From: Paraburkholderia caffeinilytica
GTDB lineage: Bacteria > Pseudomonadota > Gammaproteobacteria > Burkholderiales > Burkholderiaceae
Direction of reading: 5' to 3'
DNA length: 64,000 nucleotides
Assembly (NCBI RefSeq): GCF_003368325.1
Contig: NZ_CP031467.1
Coordinates: forward strand, 248,001 to 312,000
Within the stretch, counting starts at the first letter, position 1. Every line of letters begins with the position of its first letter. The notes beneath the pieces were generated by a model, which ran no database searches, was not told where the DNA came from, and saw only the letters and a program-made list of their open reading frames with translations. Position numbers and translations under genes: made by a program. Below are positions 50,108 to 59,174 of the stretch, piece by piece.

Positions 50108-50496
50108 GGGCCGCCTCGGCGAATCAACGGTTCCGGGTGGAACAGCAGTGTCGCCCGACGTGGCGTGCGGCTTCCCGAAGCTTCATGATCGTTCAAGACT
50201 TGGCTCCCTGACAGACGGGTCATCGGTCGCATTAGGATCGGCAGGCACGGCGCTCAATCCCCCGAACGGGGGCGGTCACGCTCGCACGGACGACCGGCGG
50301 CCGCGACCAGTCCGGCGCGCCCGCTGCTCGGGGTCCGCTGTTCGGGGTCCGCTGTTCGGGGTCTGCCGTTCGGGGTCTACCGTTCGGGGTCTGCCGTTCG
50401 GGGTCCGCCGTTCGGGGTCCGCTGTTCGGGGCCCACCGCTCAGGACTCATCGCTCAAGGCCCATCGCTCAAGGCCTGTCCACGCGAGTCGCGACTC
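50108..50496. other. Intergenic region with minisatellite (389 bp)
   Basis: Between the MucR-type gene and the 3' end of mdtP. Apart from the 14-bp tandem repeat described separately (50316-50480) I see no gene; the segment 50110-50300 is unremarkable. Confidence 0.5.
50316..50480. repeat. 14-bp minisatellite, about eleven copies
   Basis: Units of the type GGGGTCCGCTGTTC occur head-to-tail from 50330, first near-identical then degenerating toward AAGGCCCATCGCTC. The period of 14 is not a multiple of three, consistent with non-coding sequence. It lies just past the mdtP stop codon. Confidence 0.85.
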
Positions 50497-52185
50497 CTAC
50501 TGCGCCTTCGTGCCGGCGGCGGGTTCCCCCGGCAGGTCGTCGCTGCGATAGCCGCCGCCGAGTGCTCTCGTCAGCGCGATGCCCGCCTCGATCTCGTCGC
50601 CGGTAAGCTGGACGAGTTCGAGGCGCCCAACGATGACCGGCGCCTTCGCCTGCATCGCGCTCATCCTGTCGCCGAGGCCGGTCTGATAGCTCGCCTGGGC
50701 ACTGTCGCTCGCGAAGCGCAACGCGTCGAGCCTGTCATGCTGCAAATGCACGCGATGATCCAGGTCGTCGATCTCGCTGCCGCTTTGCGCGACGTCGCGC
50801 ACCGCGTCGAGCACGGCCTGATCGTACTGCTCGATCAGCGTGTTGCTCGCCGTGCGTGCGCCGTGCAGGTTCGCGTTCAGGCGGCCGCCGTCGAAGATCG
50901 GCAGCGTGAGGCCGGGAATCAGGTTGATCTGCTGGCTCGAATGCAGGAACAGGTCGCGCATTCGCAGCGCGTTGAAGCCGAAGAACGCGGTGATGTCGAA
51001 GCTCGGGTAGAACGCCGCTTTCGCCGCATCGATCTTGTCGAACGACGCCTGCACCAGCCAGCGCATCGCCTGCAGATCCGGGCGCCGCGCGAGCAGCTCA
51101 TAGGAAAGCGCCGACGGCAGCGATACCGACGGCGCCGGCAACGGCACCGGCGCGATCGCCGGCAGATCGTCGGGACCGGCGCCCGCCAGCGCGCGCAGCG
51201 CCTCACGCGCGTGGACGACCTGCTCCTCGCTCGATGCGATCTGCTGATCGATCGCGAGCAACTGCGAGCGCGCGGCGGCGGTTTGAGTCAGCGCTTCGAG
51301 ACCGCGCTCGTGCCGCGCCGATCGCGTGTCGAGCTCGAACGCGCGTACTTCGCGAAGTTGCCGCAACAGCTCGAGGTTCGCGTAAGTGATCTGGATGCTG
51401 TAGTAGAGCTGCGCGACGCCCGCCGAGAGCTCGAGCTCGGCCTGCGCCGCCTCCGCGCGCCGGGCGTTCTGCTCGCCGATCGCCGCGCGCACGAGGTCGC
51501 GCTGCTTGCCCCAGATGTCGATGTCGTAGTGCGCGTCGACGCCCACCAGTCCGGTCCAATACCACGGCCCAAACGCGCCGATCGCCGGGTCGTGCGACGC
51601 ATACGCGCTGAGGAAACCGTGACCCGAGACCCGCTCGCGATCGGCAGTGGCAAGCGCGGACATCTGCAGACCGGACGCTGCGCGGATCAGCTCGACTTGC
51701 GCCTGAGCCTGCGAGACGTGCTCGCGCGCAATGGCGAGCGTCGGCGCGCGAGTGAGCGCCAGGTCGACGAGCGTATCGAGCTGCGGATCGTGATACTGCG
51801 CCCACCAGCGCGCCGACGGCCAGCCCTCGTTCGCGAGATGGATGTCGTCGGCGAGACGGATCTGCTGCGGCGCGATCATCGCGGCGGGCGGACTATCGTG
51901 GTGAATCAGCGCGCACGAGGCGACGAGCGGCAGCGCGAGCGACGCGAGCCAGCGGGTGGCCGGTCTTGTGCGCGATCTTGTAGCCGGTCTTGTGATCGGT
52001 CTCGCGAGCGGTCTTGTGGGCGATCTTGTGGCCGGCCTTGCAAGCGGCGTTGCAGGCGGTCTTGTGGCCGGCCTTGCAAGCGGCGTTGCAGGCGGTCTTG
52101 TGGCCGGCCTTGCGGGCGGCGTTGCGGGCGGCCGTTCGGTGAATAAGCGCGGCAGGCGGCGCAGGATGCAGACGAAGCGCGTCAT
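50497..52185 (-). CDS. mdtP: NodT-type outer-membrane efflux lipoprotein (MdtP-like)
   Basis: 562 aa. TolC-like outer membrane factor: repeat halves with YDIDIWGKQRDLVRAAIG and LSYELLARRPDLQAMRWLVQ, PGLTLPIFDGGRLNAN. A lipobox-type LALPLVASC91 follows a hydrophobic segment. Unusually, residues ~20-78 before it are a repeated Arg/Pro/Ala/Thr tract (units of 12, ARPATRPPATPL). Last gene of the ytcA-mdtNOP unit, 6 bp after mdtO. Role: outer-membrane channel for the MdtN/MdtO pump. No start codon exists between the repeats and the signal sequence, so they are translated. Confidence 0.87.
   Translation of the reverse strand: MTRFVCILRRLPRLFTERPPATPPARPATRPPATPLARPATRPPATPLARPATRSPTRPLARPITRPATRSRTRPATRWLASLALPLVASCALIHHDSPPAAMIAPQQIRLADDIHLANEGWPSARWWAQYHDPQLDTLVDLALTRAPTLAIAREHVSQAQAQVELIRAASGLQMSALATADRERVSGHGFLSAYASHDPAIGAFGPWYWTGLVGVDAHYDIDIWGKQRDLVRAAIGEQNARRAEAAQAELELSAGVAQLYYSIQITYANLELLRQLREVRAFELDTRSARHERGLEALTQTAAARSQLLAIDQQIASSEEQVVHAREALRALAGAGPDDLPAIAPVPLPAPSVSLPSALSYELLARRPDLQAMRWLVQASFDKIDAAKAAFYPSFDITAFFGFNALRMRDLFLHSSQQINLIPGLTLPIFDGGRLNANLHGARTASNTLIEQYDQAVLDAVRDVAQSGSEIDDLDHRVHLQHDRLDALRFASDSAQASYQTGLGDRMSAMQAKAPVIVGRLELVQLTGDEIEAGIALTRALGGGYRSDDLPGEPAAGTKAQ
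51965..52128 (-). repeat. 36-bp tandem repeats in mdtP N-terminal coding region
   Basis: Copies of a 36-bp unit (12 codons) beginning GCCGGCCTTGCAAGCGGCGT encode the ARPATRPPATPL repeats, with diverged partial copies toward 51965. Being multiples of three they keep the mdtP frame. They separate the start codon from the lipoprotein signal. Confidence 0.8.
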
Positions 52186-52191
52186 TGCCGA

Positions 52192-54429
52192 TCACCCCGC
52201 ACTCGCGAATTCGCCGGACGCGCGCTCGTCTTCCGACCAGCGCGGCAAGCCGGCGAGTGCCGCAGCGATCCGTTGCGCGAGCCGGTCCAGCGCTTCTTTA
52301 TCTGCGATACCCGGTGCCATACCCGCCGCCCTTGCCGTCGGCGTGGCCCGCAATCCACCCGGATCGAGCGGCGCCGGCGTCGTCGCGGCCGGCGGTTCGG
52401 CCGCGAGCTGTGACGCGTATCGTTCCAGCACACCCGCGACATCCGACTGAAACTTCCCTGCTTGCTCCATCGGTGCGCCTGCTGATGCGCCGGTCATCGC
52501 CTCGTGGTGAAACGCTTCGATCGCGACGAGCAACGCACGGCTCTGCGCGAGCACCGTCTGCGACAGCAGCGTAATACGGGTCGTCTCTCCCTCTCGCCAG
52601 TCGGGTTCGAGCGCGACACGCGCGAGCGCCATCTCGCAATCCGCGACCATGGCCCACACCTCAACCACCGCTGCAGAATCCGTCGCGAGTGGGCCGCTCT
52701 GCACCGCCTTCGCCTCGATACGCGCCAGCGCCGCGATCTTGCGCAAGATCGACGTCAGTTGCGCACGCAGGCTATCCGATTCGCGCTCCGGCCACAGCGA
52801 CATCTGGATGAAGGTGGCCACGCCGACACCCAGCAGAATGCCGACGATCCGGTCGCGGATCTCGGTGAGATCCGACGGCGGAGAGAATGATTGGAGCAAC
52901 GCCAGTGCGAACGTAAACATGATCTGGATTCCTGCATAGCTGATCCGCTCGGAACCCGCCGCCACCCAGGCGCCCAGCGCGATCACGGGCAAGCTCATCA
53001 GCAGCAGCCCCGTCACGCTTTCCAGTTGCGGAATCACGAACGCAACCATGAACAGCGCCAGTGCACTGCCGATCAGTGCACCGCCGATCCGCAGCACGCC
53101 CTGGCGGCTCGATGCGCCAAGGCTCGGCAGCGCGACCACGAGACACGTCAGCATGATCGTGTGGATACCCGGCCAGTTCACCGCGTTGTAGAACACGTAG
53201 CAGATCAGTACCGAGAACAGCGTACGCAGCGCGAAGCGCACGTAACGCGGATTCGCAAAGAGGTCCGGTTCGGGCTGCGCGGAATGCGGCGCAGCTTTCG
53301 TTGCTTTCGCTGCTTCCGTCGCCTTCGCCGCCTGCTCCGCTTTCGCCGCTTTTTCACTCTCCTCCGCTGCACCGCCGGTGGCCGCATCTTCCGGTTGCGG
53401 CGGCGCGACGGCACCCCGCGTAGCCTCGGAGAACACGTTGAGCGCGCGTTGCATCGCGTCGAGCGCGGGTATCGAGGTCGACACCGGCGCCTGGCGCGAT
53501 GCGCCCCAATGCCGCCATTGCAGGTTGTCGCCAATCGCGTGATCGAGCGACACGAGTTCGTCCTGCACCACACGGATGGCATCTATCTGCCCGGCGTCGT
53601 GCGCGACTGCATGCTCAGGCAGCACCGCCGCAGCTTCGAAGATGCGCGATACCACGGTCACGCAGGCCAACCATGCCGAGGCATCTTCCTCGCTGTAGTG
53701 GTGACGCATGGTCGAAAAGCGCAGCAGCTTCTGCAACGCGAGTGCGCCGCGCTCGAGATCGAGCGAGCCAATGTGCACGGCCGGCGCATTCGTGTCGATC
53801 ATGACCGCGAGCCGCGCACGGGCCGTCGCGAGCTGCCGTTGCATGGCGGCGCGCAACTGCTGCTCCGGTTCGGCTGGCAGAAACAGCGTGTTGATGATCA
53901 GCGAAAGGACAATCGGGTAGTTGACCGCCACCCACACCCACAGACAGTTACGCACCAGCGCTTCCGCGTTATCGGTCTGATCGACAAAAGTCTGCGCGTA
54001 AATCACGATCAGCGAGACGAGAAAGAACACCAGCCCCAGTTTCGCGACGGCCCGCATCAGATAAGCGCTGCAGAAAAAGATGGCGCTTGCGACGATGATG
54101 CGCAGCAGCGGGTAGTCGAACGTCAGCCTGTAGACACCGATGATGCAGGCGATCGCGCAGGTCGTGCCGATCACGGCCAACAAGGCGACGAGGCGGGTCA
54201 GCACGATGTTCGACTGCGTGACGAAGAACACCGCGATCAGCGACAACGCCAGCTCCGGTACCTGCAAGGTCATCGACACGACAATCACGATCGCGCAGCC
54301 GAGCACGCTGCGCATGGCCACATTGGCGCGCCCCGGAAACCCGCCAAGCTCCGAGCGCAGGAAGCCTGCCAGTTGCCCGAGCGGCCGCGGCCAGGCGAGA
54401 TGACGCCCGACGCCGTCGAGCCCGCTCAT
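52192..54429 (-). CDS. mdtO: FUSC-family inner-membrane transporter (MdtO-like)
   Basis: 745 aa. Two membrane blocks of five or six helices each: near residues 35-170 (VLGCAIVIVVSMTLQVPELA) and about 395-530 (YVRFALRTLFSVLICYVFYN, QGVLRIGGALIGSALALFM), joined by a cytoplasmic region with an Ala/Lys/Glu-rich linker (EEKAAKAEQAAKATEAAKA type). FUSC/aromatic-acid exporter type, as in E. coli AaeB and MdtO. Start ATG 54429 overlaps the mdtN stop (ATGA). Works with MdtN and MdtP to expel drugs or aromatic acids. Confidence 0.88.
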   Translation of the reverse strand: MSGLDGVGRHLAWPRPLGQLAGFLRSELGGFPGRANVAMRSVLGCAIVIVVSMTLQVPELALSLIAVFFVTQSNIVLTRLVALLAVIGTTCAIACIIGVYRLTFDYPLLRIIVASAIFFCSAYLMRAVAKLGLVFFLVSLIVIYAQTFVDQTDNAEALVRNCLWVWVAVNYPIVLSLIINTLFLPAEPEQQLRAAMQRQLATARARLAVMIDTNAPAVHIGSLDLERGALALQKLLRFSTMRHHYSEEDASAWLACVTVVSRIFEAAAVLPEHAVAHDAGQIDAIRVVQDELVSLDHAIGDNLQWRHWGASRQAPVSTSIPALDAMQRALNVFSEATRGAVAPPQPEDAATGGAAEESEKAAKAEQAAKATEAAKATKAAPHSAQPEPDLFANPRYVRFALRTLFSVLICYVFYNAVNWPGIHTIMLTCLVVALPSLGASSRQGVLRIGGALIGSALALFMVAFVIPQLESVTGLLLMSLPVIALGAWVAAGSERISYAGIQIMFTFALALLQSFSPPSDLTEIRDRIVGILLGVGVATFIQMSLWPERESDSLRAQLTSILRKIAALARIEAKAVQSGPLATDSAAVVEVWAMVADCEMALARVALEPDWREGETTRITLLSQTVLAQSRALLVAIEAFHHEAMTGASAGAPMEQAGKFQSDVAGVLERYASQLAAEPPAATTPAPLDPGGLRATPTARAAGMAPGIADKEALDRLAQRIAAALAGLPRWSEDERASGEFASAG

Positions 54430-55517
54430 GACGGCGCTCCATTGTGCGTCGCGCGAGTGTCGCGATCCTCGCGACGCTCAGGCTGCAGCACGGCGACAGC
54501 CGAAGTGCCGATCCGGAACAACTGCGGGTCGGGATGATCGACCCGTATCTTCACCGGAAAACGCTGCGCGACGTGGACCCAGTTGATGCTGCGCTGAATG
54601 CTCGGCAGACCGTTTGCGGTGCCGCCGCCATCCTGCGGATCGACACCGAAGCCGATCGAATCGACCGAACCGCTGAAACGGATACCGGTATTGCTCATCA
54701 GATACACGGTCGCGCGGGTGCCGGGCCGGATGTTGCCGAGTTCGTTCTCGCGGAAATTGGCGACTACGTACCACTGCCGCGTATCGATCAGCGTGAAGAC
54801 GGGCTTTTGCGCGGACACGAATTGCCCGACAGACGTGCGCAACTCGACGACGCGGCCATCGAACGGCGCGCGCACGGTCGCATATTCCAGGTTGAGCTGC
54901 GCCGTCGCGATTTCGGCGAGCAGCACCGAGCGCTGCGCGACGAGCGCGGCGACGCTGCTGACCGCCGCCTGCGCCTCGCGGGCCTGCGATTGCGCGGCCG
55001 CGAGCTCGGCCTGCGCCGCGCGTTGCGCAGTGCGCGCCCGGTCCAGGTCCTCGGCGGAGACGTAGCCCTTCGCGATCAGCGGCTCCGTTCTTGCCAGCGT
55101 GTCTCCCGCCTGCTTCGCGGCAGCCTGCGCGCGCACGACCGCCGACTTCGCAGCCTCGGCGCTGAATCCTTGCGCGTTGACGGTGCGCTGCGTCAGCGGA
55201 ATCTGCGCATCGAGTTGCGCGAGCGCCGCCTGCGCGCGCTGCAACGCGAACTGATACGGCCGCGGGTCGATCTCGAACAGCAGATCGCCTTGCTTCACGG
55301 CCTGGTTGTTGCGCACCGCGAGCGTCACGATCTTGCCGCTGACTTCCGGCGAGACACCGATCGTGTCGGCGTACGCATAGGCGTCGTCGGTGCGCGGCAC
55401 GGTATCCACGCGCCAGATCACGGCGATGAGCGCGAGCACGGCCAGCACGATCAGCAGCATGGCGGGCCAGGTTCGCGGACGCTGCTTTCCTGCGTCCGTG
55501 CTTTGGGCAGCGGTCAT
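54426..55517 (-). CDS. mdtN: HlyD-type membrane fusion protein (MdtN-like)
   Basis: 363 aa from ATG 55517; a GTG two codons upstream is possible. One N-terminal transmembrane helix (about 20-40), a lipoyl-like half motif GVSPEVSGKIVTLAVRNNQ, a long helical hairpin of coiled-coil type, and the second half FDGRVVELRTSVGQFVSAQ. Periplasmic adaptor linking MdtO to MdtP. The upstream ytcA gene lies 105 bp away, with a 12-bp tandem repeat between. Confidence 0.88.
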   Translation of the reverse strand: MTAAQSTDAGKQRPRTWPAMLLIVLAVLALIAVIWRVDTVPRTDDAYAYADTIGVSPEVSGKIVTLAVRNNQAVKQGDLLFEIDPRPYQFALQRAQAALAQLDAQIPLTQRTVNAQGFSAEAAKSAVVRAQAAAKQAGDTLARTEPLIAKGYVSAEDLDRARTAQRAAQAELAAAQSQAREAQAAVSSVAALVAQRSVLLAEIATAQLNLEYATVRAPFDGRVVELRTSVGQFVSAQKPVFTLIDTRQWYVVANFRENELGNIRPGTRATVYLMSNTGIRFSGSVDSIGFGVDPQDGGGTANGLPSIQRSINWVHVAQRFPVKIRVDHPDPQLFRIGTSAVAVLQPERREDRDTRATHNGAPS

Positions 55518-55553
55518 GGTCACACGGTCGGATAAAGGTTAATGGGACTAAAC

Positions 55554-55631
55554 GTTGAAGCCTTAGTTGAAGCCTTAGTTGAAGCCTTAGTTGAAGCCTT
55601 AGTTGAAGTTTTAGTTGATGCCTTAGTTGAA
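55554..55631. repeat. 12-bp tandem repeat at the ytcA 3' end
   Basis: GTTGAAGCCTTA repeated four times exactly, then two variants and a half unit. On the minus strand each unit reads TTCAAC-TAA-GGC in the ytcA frame, i.e. it repeats the last codons and stop of ytcA. It fills most of the ytcA-mdtN gap. Confidence 0.9.
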
Positions 55632-55898
55632 ACCAGCTGCCCAGAGCGCGATCGAAAACAGCACCGTCAGCGCCGGGTAGACGATCGCGGGCGGCGTGAG
55701 CCAGCCGCCGCGGCCGCTTTTCGAGAGCAGCACATGCACGCACGCGACCAGCAGCACGCCGCCCACGATACAGAACAGCCAGTCCGGAAAATACGCGCCC
55801 AGCACGCCGACCGACGGTGCGTCGCTACAGGCAGTCAGCGTCGCGCACGGCATCAGGATCGCCCACGCGTGGCGCCCACGGTGCAAACCACTCCACAT
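55623..55898 (-). CDS. ytcA: YtcA-family small lipoprotein
   Basis: 91 aa from ATG 55898, preceded by GGGAGAG. A lipobox-like LTAC near residue 22, then VLGAYFPDWLFCIVGGVLLVACV and a second hydrophobic helix ending in LWAAGFN. This matches E. coli YtcA (two-helix, lipoprotein-like), which precedes mdtNOP there as well. Function in the efflux complex is unknown. First gene of the operon. Confidence 0.82.
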   Translation of the reverse strand: MWSGLHRGRHAWAILMPCATLTACSDAPSVGVLGAYFPDWLFCIVGGVLLVACVHVLLSKSGRGGWLTPPAIVYPALTVLFSIALWAAGFN

Positions 55899-55985
55899 CG
55901 CCGTCTCTCCCTGATGGCAGGCAATGAAGCAATACAGTTCTGCGGCGCGCGGCCCGGAGACACCGGAGACACCGCACACTCCGCT

Positions 55986-57707
55986 TTAGCGCGTCAGATT
56001 CACTTTCGCGAGGTCGATCAGCCCGCCGCCGCGGCCGTCCATCACCGCCTTCATCATGAAGACGCCGAAATGCCAGGCTTCGTCGATGGTGGTCTTCGGC
56101 GGCATGATCAGTTCCTGGCGCGCGCTGACGACGTCGACGAGCGCGGGCCCGTCGTGCGCGAGCGCAGTCGCGAGCGCGTCTTCGAGTTCCTGCGGTTTCT
56201 CGACGCGGATACCCTTCACGCCGACCGCTTCGGCCATGCGCGCGAAGTTCGGATTGACGAGGTCGGTGCCGGTATCGACGAAGCCCGACGCGCGCATTTC
56301 GATCTCCACGAAGCCCAGCGTGCCGTTGTTCAGCACGATCACCTTCACCGGCAGCCCTGCCTGAACCAGTGTGATGAAGTCGCCCATCATCATCGTGAAC
56401 CCGCCGTCACCGGACATCGAGATCACCTGACGGCCGGGATACGCGGCCTGCGCGCCGATCGCATGCAGCATCGCGTTCGCCATCGAGCCGTGATTGAACG
56501 AACCGATCAACCGGCGCCGGCCGTTCAGCTTCAGATAGCGCGCCGTCCACGCGATCGGCGTGCCGACGTCGCAGGTGAAGATCGCGTCGTCGGCCGCGAG
56601 CTGGCTCACGAGTCGCGTCACATACTGCGGATGGATCGTCGTGCTCGACGGATTGCTCTCGGCGAGCGAATCGAGATCCTTGCGCGCCTGCCGGTAATGC
56701 GCGAGCGCGCTGTCGAGATGCGACGAATCGGTCTTTTCGTCGAGGACCGGCAGCAACGCGGCGAGCGTGTCCTTGACCGTGCCGACGAGGCCGAGATCGA
56801 GCGAACAGCGGTTGCCGAGCGCTTCGGGGCGCACGTCGATCTGCGCGATCTTCGCGTGTTCCGGATAGAACTGCCGGTAGGGAAAATCGGTGCCGAGCAG
56901 CAGCAGCATGTCGCACGCCTTCATCGCCGCGTAACCCGACGCGAACCCCACCATGCCCGTCATGCCGACGTCGTACGGGTTGTCGTGCTCGATGATCTCC
57001 TTGCCGCGCAGCGAGTGGACGACGGGCGCCTTCAGGCGCTTCGCGAGCGCCACCACTTCGTCGTGCGCGCCCGCGCAGCCTGCGCCGCACATCAGCGTCA
57101 CGCGCGACGCCGCGTGCAGCATATCCGCGAGGCGCGTGATCTCGTCGTCGGCCGGCCGCAGCACGGGCGGCGTCGACGGCACCAGCCAGGGCGCAACTTC
57201 GGCCGTCGTCGCCGACAACGCGACGTCGCCCGGAATCACGACGACCGCCACGCCGCGCCGCCCGACCGCAACCCGCATCGCCCGGGTCAGGATCTGCGGC
57301 AACTGCCCGACGTTCGACACGAGTTCCACATAGTGGCTGCACTCCTTGAACAGGCTTTCCGGATGCGTCGCCTGAAAGTAGTCGATGCCGATCTCCGAGC
57401 TGGGAATGTGCGCGGCGATCGCGAGCACGGGCACGCCGCTGCGGTGGCAGTCGAACAGCCCGTTGATCAGGTGCAGGTTGCCCGGTCCGCAACTGCCGGC
57501 GCATACCGCGAGGCTGCCGGTGAGGTGCGCTTCCGCCCCCGCCGCGAAGGCCGCGCCCTCCTCGTGCCGCACGTGGATCCAGTCGATCTCGCCGGAACGC
57601 CTGAGCGAATCGGAGATGCCGTTCAGCGAGTCGCCGACGACGCCGTAAATGCGCTTCACGCCCGCGTGCGTCAGGGCGTCGACCAGGTAGTCTGCTGCGG
57701 TGGTCAT
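55986..57707 (-). CDS. PoxB-family ThDP enzyme, copy 2
   Basis: 573 aa from ATG 57707. Activating Glu in [15 protein letters not shown] (near 49), [18 protein letters not shown] in the middle domain and ThDP/Mg site [19 protein letters not shown]...LNNGTLGF near 440. C-terminal [17 protein letters not shown]. Clearly paralogous to the gene at 38239. Pyruvate:quinone oxidoreductase or a related 2-oxoacid decarboxylase. Its start codon overlaps the stop of an 82-codon leader ORF made of three repeats (ATGA), whose GGGAGG serves as the ribosome-binding site. Confidence 0.88.
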   Translation of the reverse strand: MTTAADYLVDALTHAGVKRIYGVVGDSLNGISDSLRRSGEIDWIHVRHEEGAAFAAGAEAHLTGSLAVCAGSCGPGNLHLINGLFDCHRSGVPVLAIAAHIPSSEIGIDYFQATHPESLFKECSHYVELVSNVGQLPQILTRAMRVAVGRRGVAVVVIPGDVALSATTAEVAPWLVPSTPPVLRPADDEITRLADMLHAASRVTLMCGAGCAGAHDEVVALAKRLKAPVVHSLRGKEIIEHDNPYDVGMTGMVGFASGYAAMKACDMLLLLGTDFPYRQFYPEHAKIAQIDVRPEALGNRCSLDLGLVGTVKDTLAALLPVLDEKTDSSHLDSALAHYRQARKDLDSLAESNPSSTTIHPQYVTRLVSQLAADDAIFTCDVGTPIAWTARYLKLNGRRRLIGSFNHGSMANAMLHAIGAQAAYPGRQVISMSGDGGFTMMMGDFITLVQAGLPVKVIVLNNGTLGFVEIEMRASGFVDTGTDLVNPNFARMAEAVGVKGIRVEKPQELEDALATALAHDGPALVDVVSARQELIMPPKTTIDEAWHFGVFMMKAVMDGRGGGLIDLAKVNLTR

Positions 57708-57952
57708 GATGCCTCCCGCCGGGCCGTCCCGAGGGAGGCATCGGCCCCCTTGGGGGGCAGCGAACGTAAGTGAGCGTGGGGGTCGTTCATCCTCTCCCGC
57801 CGGGCCGTCCCGAGGGAGGCATCGGCCCCCTTGGGGGGCAGCGAACGTAAGCGAGCGTGGGGGGCGTTCATCCTCTCCCGCCGGGCCGCCCCGAGGGAGG
57901 CATCGGCCCCCTTGGGGGGCAGCGAACGTAAGTGAGCGTGGGGGTGATGCAT
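57704..57952 (-). CDS. 82-aa leader ORF of three 27-residue repeats, coupled to PoxB copy 2
   Basis: Begins at ATG 57952 with GAAGGAGG 7 nt upstream, a strong ribosome-binding site. Reads [27 protein letters not shown], then two more units starting [10 protein letters not shown] and [10 protein letters not shown], and ends REAS. Its TGA overlaps the PoxB ATG (ATGA). Every unit contains its own Met codon preceded by GGGAGAGG, so internal initiation is possible. I see no known protein family. Probably a translated leader that couples or tunes downstream translation. Confidence 0.65.
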   Translation of the reverse strand: MHHPHAHLRSLPPKGADASLGAARRERMNAPHARLRSLPPKGADASLGTARRERMNDPHAHLRSLPPKGADASLGTARREAS

Positions 57953-57955
57953 GGT
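57713..57955 (-). repeat. Three tandem 81-bp repeats (leader element)
   Basis: Exact period of 81 bp: units at 57713-57793, 57794-57874 and 57875-57955. Each carries GCCGGGCCGTCCCGAGGGAG, a CCCCCTTGGGGGG palindrome and GAACGTAAGTGAGCGTGGGG. A single diverged copy lies at 36158-36240. Such elements are recognisable from memory as common upstream of genes in Burkholderia-type genomes. Confidence 0.88.
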
Positions 57956-58196
57956 GCGCCTCCTTCTCCCGGTGACGAGGCGCACAGGCACATGTGCCGG
58001 CAGCCGCGGGTTGACTGCACCATGGTGTCGCGGCTCGTCCGGGCATGCTTTAGGATTCGCACGGTGACGTGTCGAAATCGTACGCACCGGCGCACCGGTG
58101 TCGAAAGAAAATCGCACCCGCCAGGGATACCGTGACGTCCATCCCGTCACGGACGCGCACGTCCGCAATGCGCACGCAATCAAACGGTGTCCACGC

Positions 58197-59063
58197 TTAC
58201 CGGCTGCGACGCTGCGCGGCCAGATCGCGACCGATGCGGCGGATCTCGGTCTCGCCCTGGAGAAGCGCGTCTGCGTTCGTATGCACCGAGTAGTACCCAA
58301 GCACCAGGGGATAAGGGTGCTTGACAGCGGAGCCGATGACGAACGACGTCGCGTGCTCGGCACGAAGCTCAATCGGTGCCCCGTCGGATTCCTCGAACAC
58401 CGCAAGCTCGCCTGCCTTGATCGGCTCGGATGCGTTCAGCCGTCCCTGGTCGATCGCAAGCCAAGCAACGTTGTGTCCGGCAGGCGGCACGTACCGCCAT
58501 GTCTCCCCGGCCTTCAGTTCGACATGGAAGTAGTTGATGCCTTCAGGCGCGCGGATATCGCTCGCCGCGGATCCGTGACGGCCGAGGACGACGCGCACCG
58601 GCCCATCCCGCTGAACCTGCGCTGGCGAGATGTACTGGCTTTCCGCAGGCGAATTCTCCAGCGTGGGCGGAAGCGCGACCCAAAGTTGAAAGAGGCGCAC
58701 GGGGTCGCCCGGCAATACGTTGCCGTCGTGCCAGACACCGTTGCCGGCCTTCATCCATTCGAGGCCGCCGGCTGGAAGCTCGCCATGCTTGCCGGTCGTG
58801 TCCGCATAGGAGATCCCGCCGCTCAGCACGGTTGTGAGTGTTGCGATACCCGAGTGCGGGTGGAATCCGAACATCGGCTTGCCGGTCGGCACGACCACGG
58901 CGTGATCGAGGAACACAAAAGGCTTGATCAACTCGCCGAGGTCGGCGGGACTCGCCAGACGGGTAATGCCGCCGTGCGCAGTGCCGCCGGTGCGAAAAGC
59001 GATCCGGCGCGGCGCCGGCGTTGTCTTTGGAATCGGGGTGAGTACGGCTGTGTCGATGGTCAT
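58197..59063 (-). CDS. Pirin-family protein
   Basis: 288 aa bicupin. First cupin contains H68-P-H70-SGIATLTTVLSG and VWH112-DG; the fourth classical pirin metal ligand (Glu, two after the third His) is replaced by Gly here. PMFGFHPHSG and HDGNVLPGDPVRLFQLWV are typical. Pirins are Fe-binding proteins, some with quercetinase activity. Divergent from the LysR gene at 59175 across a 111-bp promoter. Confidence 0.88.
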   Translation of the reverse strand: MTIDTAVLTPIPKTTPAPRRIAFRTGGTAHGGITRLASPADLGELIKPFVFLDHAVVVPTGKPMFGFHPHSGIATLTTVLSGGISYADTTGKHGELPAGGLEWMKAGNGVWHDGNVLPGDPVRLFQLWVALPPTLENSPAESQYISPAQVQRDGPVRVVLGRHGSAASDIRAPEGINYFHVELKAGETWRYVPPAGHNVAWLAIDQGRLNASEPIKAGELAVFEESDGAPIELRAEHATSFVIGSAVKHPYPLVLGYYSVHTNADALLQGETEIRRIGRDLAAQRRSR

Positions 59064-59174
59064 GGCTCTGCCTCAAGAAAAACTCGAAAAACGCGATACA
59101 CGTAAGGTAAGAGCTTGCACTCCATCTTAAAAGCCTATATTTTTAGATTCCAAATATCGTTCGGAGCGATGGAT

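Noticed and set aside
55542..57773. 743-aa open frame opposite ytcA and PoxB copy 2
   Set aside because: Begins in the 12-bp repeat (giving a VEAL repeat) and continues antisense to a recognised enzyme.
57713..57955. CRISPR or transposon end
   Set aside because: Contiguous 81-bp units with no spacers, terminal repeats or transposase.
57704..58405. 233-aa protein using the full frame upstream of the leader repeats
   Set aside because: The part upstream of 57952 has no ribosome-binding site or recognisable content; the strong site is at 57952.
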